The notes below the pieces were generated by a model. That model searched no databases, was not told where the DNA came from, and worked only from the letters and a program-made list of their open reading frames with translations. Shown one piece after another: positions 29,060 to 38,500 of a stretch of DNA of 64,000 bases. The DNA comes from Zhengitettix transpicula. Taxonomy: Eukaryota; Arthropoda; Insecta; Orthoptera; Tetrigidae. Position numbers and translations under genes: made by a program. The DNA is taken from positions 71,720,139 to 71,784,138 of the forward strand of contig CM073595.1 of NCBI GenBank assembly GCA_037074705.1, read 5' to 3'. Positions within the stretch are counted from its first letter, which is position 1. Each line of letters starts with the position of its first letter.

Positions 29060-32000
29060 AGATACAATATTAGGAGAATTGGAATTGGAACTAATTTGGT
29101 GACAAAGTCACATTCAAACTATATTCACCCAATCTTGAAGAGTAAGAGATATAAATATTCAGGGATGATCTATGTTCTCCATTTGGCTATAGACTTTACT
29201 GTGCTGGTTTAAGCCCGAGGTAGGGATGAACTGTTTTATGGTCAGAACCAGCCCCACCTAGTATTGCTCATCTGTTCTCCCTTTCCCAATCTGCTCTTTT
29301 CGTTTTTATTATGATTCTTGGAAAATGTTAGTTAGAGAAAGTTGATTTTTGGACTTCATTGGAGTGTCGATTTAGTATATTTAATTGCTCTTATGCTGAA
29401 TTGGTAATATTATAATTTATTAGATACAACTCCAAATTATTTGATTTATAATTGTAATATTATGTTTTAGCCATTGAAGGTTGTGGAGGTGTGCCTCCTA
29501 TAAGACCATTAGAGACTCTTCACAATGCTCTATCACTCAAGCAGTTGGATACTTTCTTGGAAATAGTCACCTCCATACCATTCTACAGGTCACCCACTTC
29601 ATCTCCGTTAAATTTTCCAGCTATGTTTAATTCTGCACCATTAACACATTTACCACTTCAATCTCCAAACAGCAGTGAGTAAACCGGAATTAAACAATTG
29701 TAATTAATATTATAAATATTATATTATTATTATATTATAAATATAATGTAAATATCTTTAATGTTCTTGCCTTATTATAAGGTTATATGTGGAGTGGACC
29801 ACCATCCTTTGTATCAAGCAGTGGACCTTCTTCACCTAATGGGCATGATTATTTTCCTCATGATGAAGGAATATATGATTCAAGAGACAGGTAATTACAT
29901 CTTAATTATTTATGATTCTATATCTATTTCAATAGTGATTGACTCACAATAGTCAGAACTGAACAGCATATTACTGTTACTAGTATCTAAATAACTCATA
30001 TGGTTGCTATTATCTAAATGTTACTATATACATATTGCTTTAACATGTCTGCCGTCATTTACTTTGTTAATTTAAAGTTTATCAATTTATTTTATGAAAC
30101 ATTGTTTGGTTACAATTAAGTTTTATTACATATATGAAACAGATTGTTAATAAAAAAAATATTATATTTTGTTTAATTTAAATTAATCGCTATATACTGT
30201 GCAGTTTTTTTGCACTAATACTTGAGTAAATTAGCACCTTTTGTCCAATAATTTCTAGAAATAATTTAATTTTTTACTGTAACAACTTTGGAATATTGTC
30301 TTAAGCAATTCTTTTATCATGAATCCAAAATTTTTCATATTCATTTTGTCGTTGAAAATTTTACTTATGGCTCATATCTAATGTTTTTAGTACTTTCCCT
30401 GTGGGAATTAATATAAAGTTTGTTACCGGCATTTCCAATTATATTTTTCTAAATTTCTAAATAATTCAGAGATTTTCATACATAATTTGTACTCTGATGA
30501 TTATTAAAAATTTGTTACATTATATCTAATTATTTGGTTATTCATGCTGCCTGTAAATTACTCTACTATTTACTGGACTATTTCATTTGTATATTTAACA
30601 GATAAAATAACAACTCATTTGACTCTCAATTCCGTCTTACTAGGGTTTCAGCCCTAATTTTTCACTTTTTATGAATTATTTAAACCTCAAAATTGACAAT
30701 TTAATCATGGTATTTGTTATGGCTGATATATTATTTTATTCTTTTTCAGTTCTGACATGATTTTTAAGCAGCATACAAACATGTTATACCATAAGTTAAA
30801 GGTGTGATTAGATATATAAATTGTTCATAAATACTTCTCAAATTTTGAAAGATTTATTTGGAATAACCTTGTTAAATTATCATTTTCACCAGTAACCAAT
30901 GAAGGACATACATTAGTTGTATTTTGTATCTTCTAATAGACACCTTCCATGTGTGAATAAACTCCACAGATAAATAATAATCTAAAGTCTATATAAATCA
31001 TGAATATGTAATCATCCTGTTCTGATTTCCTTCAGATATTTTCATATAGCATATATCCTCTCATAGAAAGTTTTTTCTTATGATAGTGACCAAATAAGGA
31101 GTGCCCATTAACTAATTGCTTCTTTGGGTACCGCTTGTCTAGATTTTGTGAATCATCATTTGGTATTGATTTTTTAATGTGATTCTGAGTTCACATAAAC
31201 CTCTGATTCTTTTGTACTACATTCACATTTTCAACACTTTCATAAGTAAATAGATCAACTTTGTAAGCAGAACAATTTTAGTTTATCTATCAATTTTATA
31301 TTTTCACTGAAATGATCATAGAATTAATTACCTCTAATTCTTTCATTTTTATGAAATAATTTGCAAGAAGTGAGAATAAATATGTTAAACTTCAAATGAT
31401 TGTTGTAAAGCAAGTACAGATTACTCATGATGAACAAAATGCTGTAATGACTTTGCCTCATACACATATATACTGTGTATAACTAGTGTTATGGACAATA
31501 TCTTTGAAATAATAGTTATAGTTAACTTGTTGATTGTGATATATCAATCATTATAGGAAGCATTAAATCCATTACATTATTAATTGTATTATTAAATATG
31601 TACTTTACCCTCTAAAAAGTTATCATTCATCCCTAAGTGGTGCATTTTTATTTGAAACAGCAAAAGAACTCTAATCATGTTTTTTATATTTTCAAGTCTT
31701 AAAATTATTTCAAGCAATTTTTAAGTAAAAAATCATTTCCTTACTTTTAATGTTATGACTTTTTTTCTACATTAAATTTATAAAACCAAATATATATATA
31801 GCTTTACTGTCAACAATGTCTTGCGGGACTGATTTACAAAATCTGTAATTGTTCTTTTCTCTCAGAAGAACTTTTTTAATTTGGTGACAGTCATATTGGA
31901 GCTTTGATACTTGGTGACAGTTATCCTTTATCATAATGTCTCAACATCTCAACCATGAGGCCAGCACATGTCCCATACAATTTTCCCCTGGCTGTACCAG

Positions 32001-32167
32001 TACCATGTTTATATAACACATTTAGATAGGAAAGAGAGAGAGCAATGTTGACTTACCTGAAAGTGAAGTGTAGTGTCACCAAAAGAATGGAAGTTTATTC
32101 TTCAAATTTTCAGAGGCTCTCAGCCTCCTCCTTCAATTATTTTTGACAATGTCATATCCTTACTAAT

Positions 32168-32218
<51 letters not shown>

Positions 32219-35200
32219 TGTAATAGTAAGAATGTGACATTGTCAAAAATATTGGTATGGAAAGGATAGAGAGATAGGTTGTGGCTTACCTGAAAGTGAA
32301 GTGCAGTGTCGCCATGAGGAACTGAAGGTTGTTCTTCAAATTTTCGCAGGCTCTCAGCCTCCTTCTTCAGGAAGGAGTGTTACACCATTCCATGCACCGG
32401 CCGGCTGCGGACTCATTTGTTATTAAATTATTTTAATGATCTGTTTAATTCTTTCCCCATTCTCATTCTTTTACTTTTTAACTTCCTTTCCTTTTCTACA
32501 CTTTTTACCTACCACTATAATGGGTTTGTATGTGCATATTTATGAATGCATGTAGGTATTTTTCTGTTATTTTTCCATTGTTGTGACCTTTTTTGAGAGC
32601 GTGAGAGAGTTGTTGACTTTGTTGGGTTTCGATTGTTGCTGTCTAATGGCTGTTGCTCCTTGGTTTGAATTTGTCAATTTGTGCCTGGCCAGCACTGGTA
32701 AAACCAGGCAATTATTGTATGGATACATGCTGGCTTCATGATTGGAGATGTTGAGACCTGAATAAAAAGGTTAACTGAACTCTAACTGCAACAAGCATTA
32801 TCATCATGGTCTGAGGTGTTATGTGAATGTGGTAGGCTGAAAAGACTGAGTATATGTACTGAGTGTGGTGGCATTTATAGACATAGACATGTTACCTAAC
32901 ATTTGCCAAATGTTTAATTCCACTTTTGTGGAAACATAAGCACTTGAATGATTAAATTTTCTGTTTAGTGTACTGTACTGGCAATTTTTATTTATGGTCT
33001 AGATGGTTTGTTAGGATTAATTAAAGCATAGTTAATGTACTTTTGTTTTGATGAACTATTATATTTATTACTATAATTATGATCATCATTATTGAAACAC
33101 AATGTTTCTTTTGCTTGCCCTGCATTTGTTGTAAGGTGAAAGCTTAATAATAGTTACTTTTGTTTGTATCTGCTAATGGACATAGTCTATTGTTATTATT
33201 CTGGATTGTGGTGTATTCTGTTATGAGTGTTTGCTTTCTATCATAAAACATTTACTAGTGAATCACATGTCAAACTCAATTAAAACCTATGGTCTCTAAT
33301 AATGAGTTTTAATTTTGTATTATTCTCAGTTACTCCAAAAAAGTGCCACACTACTTTTGCTTTTACACTCTGGTGTTGTCAAAGTTAATGCTGTTATATG
33401 TAACAAGGGCATATTCTGTGGCAGCCAATGAAGTGCATTGCTCTAGATGGTTATTCAATATGGGTGTGAGCTCTTAAGTGCCTTCTACAATTCATCTGAA
33501 CCTTTTATATGATATTGATATGGTATTTTTAATATCATCTGTTTGATAATCTGTAAACCAGTTTTCAATCATTTTTTTTTTACCTTTGTATGATTTTTGT
33601 CTTTAATAGATATTTTTTCTTTAATTGGGATTGCAAAGAAAACATACAGTAACACTAAAGTCATTATTATTTGTCAGACTTATTATGAGAAAGCATATGC
33701 TTTTGTATTTAGTATGGAATTCTAATTTTCATTGATCAAGAAACTATTTGTATATTTTCTTTTCTGGTTGTATTTAGTTTGGAATTCTAATTTTCATTGA
33801 ACAAGAAAAGATTATTATATTTTCTTTTGTGGTATTTATTACGTTTTAATGACTATTACCAAATAAAATTTTATCTTATAGAGGAGGAGGTGTGTCAAAT
33901 GATGTGCCAGTGGTGTCAAATACATTAGTTATGCCACTGTCACCCCACTTAAAGCCATGCTGGTGACATGAAATCTACAATTTTGTTTGTGGTAAGAGGG
34001 TTTTTGTATATAAAGCAAGACAAATTTTGTAAATGTAGCAGTGTTTGTAATGTACCTATGATTCATTCTGTATACCCGCTGACAACTTACTATCACTCCA
34101 GTTAGTGTCGGAGAATCACTCCATTTTAACAGCTAGAATAATGTGTGAATCAGTTATCATTTAATTAAATATCAGTACTTATTGTTCTTTGAATGTTTTT
34201 CTCTAGTGTCACTTTTTGAATGGTTTATTCTTTCTTTTATTCGATCCAGCCATCTATCACTGTTGCTCATTAGGTGGTTTTTATGATTATTCTCAAAATG
34301 GTTGTTATTTATATTACACAAAACACCTGTGATATGTAATCAATGCTTATGCTTCACATTAAAAAATAGTGATTTTAACCTTAGTATTGCCTATGTATTT
34401 TTAGACTGTTATTGAAAGACTTAAGAAATTCACATTTTGCTAAATTTGTATATTCAATTATTGAATAATTTACTCATAGCTCATATCTGTGCCCAAATGT
34501 GATAAATATCTGAGCAATTAACAAAAAATAACTGATCTCCTTCAACATTTTCTCTTGACATACAACTGAAATAAGGTGTGAAATAAGTAGTATCTGAGGG
34601 TTCTTGAATTGCTACTTTTCTTACAACATCTTTTCCATTGTCATTGTTTCCTCATCAATTATTCTCTGTTTTTTTAAAACATTTATTCCATAAGTTGTAA
34701 CACGGGAAATGCCTATAAAACGTTTTCAGACATATGCTGTCTTTTAGCAAACTTACAATTTTGAAAATGATTTGACCATAAAGATTGATGCATTAATTTT
34801 ATTGTAAGTAATTTATTTGATTAATTTTGGAACTTCTATGGCTCTGAATTCACAGTAACAGTAGATGATTCACAACTATGGACTAGGTATCCCTAAAATA
34901 TAGAATATACTTGAAAAATTTATTTATGTGAAATTCAATAATTCAAATCAATTTACTTGTTAGTATCGTATGTGGTAGCCATAAAGATCACAGAAATGTC
35001 ATTTCAAATTTCACTTCTCACTAGTTTAGAATTTCCATTAGCTTTTCTATAACTTGATCTCTTTAGCTTGATTATTGAACATACTATTATACATTTTAGT
35101 AAATATTATAGTAAGCTAGAAGAACCTGTTGTACATTGCTTAGAGAACACCAACTGAATTAGTATTAGGTCACATTCCAAAGACCTTATCAAGAAGCTAG

Positions 35201-35455
35201 ACTCTAAGAGAGTGGAATGTGTATTGATTTTTACAGAAAATATTATAATTCTCTATAATTATTATTTTTTCCTATTTATTAAATTATTTTTTAGTATGTC
35301 ATAATATTATTTACAGAATGTTTATTTTAATATCAATCCAGTTCTGTTAATTCACTAATCGAATAGGAATGGTAATGCAAAAATATGTTTTTTCTAATTT
35401 AAATATGATTTATTATGATTTAACTGTTTTATTTTGTTTGAGGGTTTATTAAATG

Positions 35456-35510
<55 letters not shown>

Positions 35511-38500
35511 TGAGAATCCATTAAGGAATTGGAACTAATTTGGTGACAAAGTCACATTCAAACTTGGATAGTGAAGAAGGATAGAAATAAATTGGAGAAA
35601 TAGGAGGATTGCGCTTTATGTGAATTCATATGCTCGGGCGAAGAATTACGCACGTAGAAAAGCATATATTCAAAGCAGAGAGAAGGATGGAAGAAGAAGG
35701 AAAGACTGAAAATATTTGACCCAGGTGGGACTTAAACCCACGTATTCTGCTCAGTACACAGATGCACACACACACACACATTTTGTCTTTGAGTTATCTG
35801 ATTTTAGTATTTCTATCGTGAGTACAATAGATCTTGAGTAAATGTAATTTGTAATCTCATTGATCTTCAATTCTTAAGAATCTTGAATTGGTTTGGTATA
35901 GAAATAACATTACAATGAAAGAAAATTAAGGCATTAAAATTCATAATGCAGTTTGAACCTGAAAATAAACAAGAAACATTGGTTTGTGGCAGATCAAAAT
36001 GAAGTATAGATTATTTACTTTAATCTATTTACATGTTTGGAAAAATTTGATTCACTGAAGAGTTTAATATTAACTGCTCATAACTAACTGGAACACATCA
36101 CTTATGCCAATTGAAGAATATGAAATTGATAAACAATATTTATTTTCCTATAGAAGTCTCCTGAAATGCATTAGGTCATTATAAATTTTACTTTATAACT
36201 TCTGATATAGGAAAGGGGCACCATTCCTCTATTTGGATGTGTTGCAGCATCTTAACCAAGAATGTCTGAGTTAATTTTTTTACCATACTGCACAGTTGTG
36301 TCATAGTTATTCAAAAGCTGCTGATTATGTTTCCTACAACAAAATTGAAAAAAAAATGTATTGTCTATATTAACTGAAACTCTTGTGAAAGCTTTGTTGG
36401 AAACTGAAACATTATATTACCTCAGAATTATTTATGATTATTAATTAATTATTTCATGGCAAAACAAATATTGAATGTGAAATAATACCTATGATGGTGC
36501 ATTTTATTTTTTATTCAACAGGACTATGTTTAACAATTTATTGTATGACTGTTCACAAAAGCCTTTTGACTCAAGGTGTGTTCTAATTTGGTTTTGCTTA
36601 ATCATATTGGCACTCATACTCTTATGTTCTGACTGATCCATTTTCCTCACTGATGACCAACTTTCCTGTTTGAATTATGGGCTTTTCTCTTGTCACTTAT
36701 ATTATGATATCTAATTCTTGCTTCATTTCTTCCCCTCTCTCATCCTATATCAATTTACCAACTTCTCACATTTTCTACCTCTCTTAGAATTCACTTACTT
36801 CATTTCCACATTAATCAATGAAATACCTGAAAAATATCTCTGAATTAAAGGTGTGTTTTATAAAACTTTCAAAAATCTATCTATAATAATAAAAATTGTT
36901 TTGCTTTATGTTTGCTAGCATTAAGTGAAAGACATGTTTTGTAATGACATTTTAACTAATGAATGATGATGATGTTAGTTCAGTTACATGAGAGCTTGTT
37001 ATCAATTTATGATTCCTCCAGGATATACTTCACTTTTTAAAGCCACAATTAACTTGTCACATGGGCATTGCTCAAAGCAGTTTTGTAAGAACTTGACAGT
37101 TTTTACCAGATTAAAAAATCACAAAGAACCATATATATTTTTTGTTTTCCATCATGAGGATATACATTTTCATTGAAGATGTGAATATCAGATATAGATA
37201 TGGATTCCATTTTAATATTGCTAAAGTAAACTGTTCCTCTATCATTATCATGCCTTCGTGCACATGCAAAAAACGCCCATCTCTATCTGTATTGGGCAAT
37301 TTTTATGCATTTTTCAGAATTGAAAACCAACACATGTTGAGTATGCTGGTTGTTTGTCAGAAGTGTAAAAGTTGATGTTTTAATTTATAACTATGTAATG
37401 GGGCATGCAGCTGCATGTTTTACATTTGTTTTACCACAACTCTTCTCTGCAGTCATACTATCCTAAACTCAAAATTTCAATAAAATGTTAATATATTTTA
37501 TGTTGGTTTTGCATAAAGCATAATATCACAAATTTTGGTTCTAATTTTAATTTTCCATGGAAATAGAAAAATAACATCTGTCCAAACAGAATATGATGCA
37601 TAATGATCTTTCTTATATATAGCTTTTTTGTTCTTTATAATCATCTTTTGTGAGGTAAGTTTCATAATATATTCTTATAATTGTTTCTGATATGTGTATT
37701 TCTCTTGACATATGTGTGTTCAGTGAAATGCCTTTGTTTCATACATAATGTTTTTAAAGTTTAATTTAATATCATAATAATAATATTTTTTGTCATTTCT
37801 TCCTCTACAGGAACTCATTTGATGCTGCCATTGCTCAAATTTTTCCCACAGTTGCAGATGACCGTTTGGGTAATTTAAGCAGTGTTCTGTTCGATTCAGA
37901 TCAAGACCAGTGTGGAGAGAAGAATATTGCAAACATCTTAAATGATGACATTCCTATAAGAAGAAACTCTTTATTACAATCTGTGAGTGACACTTCTCTG
38001 CAACTGCGTCAGTTGAGAACTGATGAAATATTGAATTGTGCATCTGATCCTTCTGGAAGCATTAATAACATGGAATTTAAAGGTGCTATTTTTGATACTG
38101 ATTCTATTAAAAGTAGGGGGAAGGACTTTCAAAGTATTGGAGATATTTGCTCTCCAAGAAAAGCCAAAAACAATAATCCAGAAGATGTTTTCACGAACTT
38201 ATCAAATAACAGCATGTACTCCATAGACAATAGTATATTAAACTCTGACTGTGATGATGGCAATTTGCCAACATTGAATAAGCCATTCAGTGAAGAACTT
38301 CTTGATGTACTTAAAAATTTACCAGTTTCCTGTGACTGTAATTTGTATCAAGTAAGAAGCCAACCATTGATTTCTGTTTTGTCACAGGAAGCCTTTAATG
38401 TAACCACTGATGAAACTGATAGTGGAGAAATTACTCCAGTTTCTTTAACAGCTTCTTCTGAATTTGAATTCAAAGTTGAACTGTCTGATAGTCGAGATGA

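Larger units (their letters stand above)
31930..32765. mobile_element. Composite region with imperfect inverted ends
   Basis: The left end (about 31940-32015: caacatctcaaccatgaggc, cagcacatgtcccatacaat, ccagtaccatg) is an imperfect reverse complement of about 32690-32765 (cactggtaaaaccaggcaat, tgtatggatacatgctgg, cttcatgattggagatgttg). Two family 1 copies and a TA tract lie between them, so the arms may be independent insertions or one split element. Confidence 0.45.
29891..33881 (+). other. PPIP5K: PPIP5K intron after exon X (to the short terminal exon)
   Basis: AT-rich. It contains an inverted-repeat pair at 31930-32765 enclosing two family 1 copies, plus one possible extra exon at 30750-30801. 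I see nothing else in it. Confidence 0.6.
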
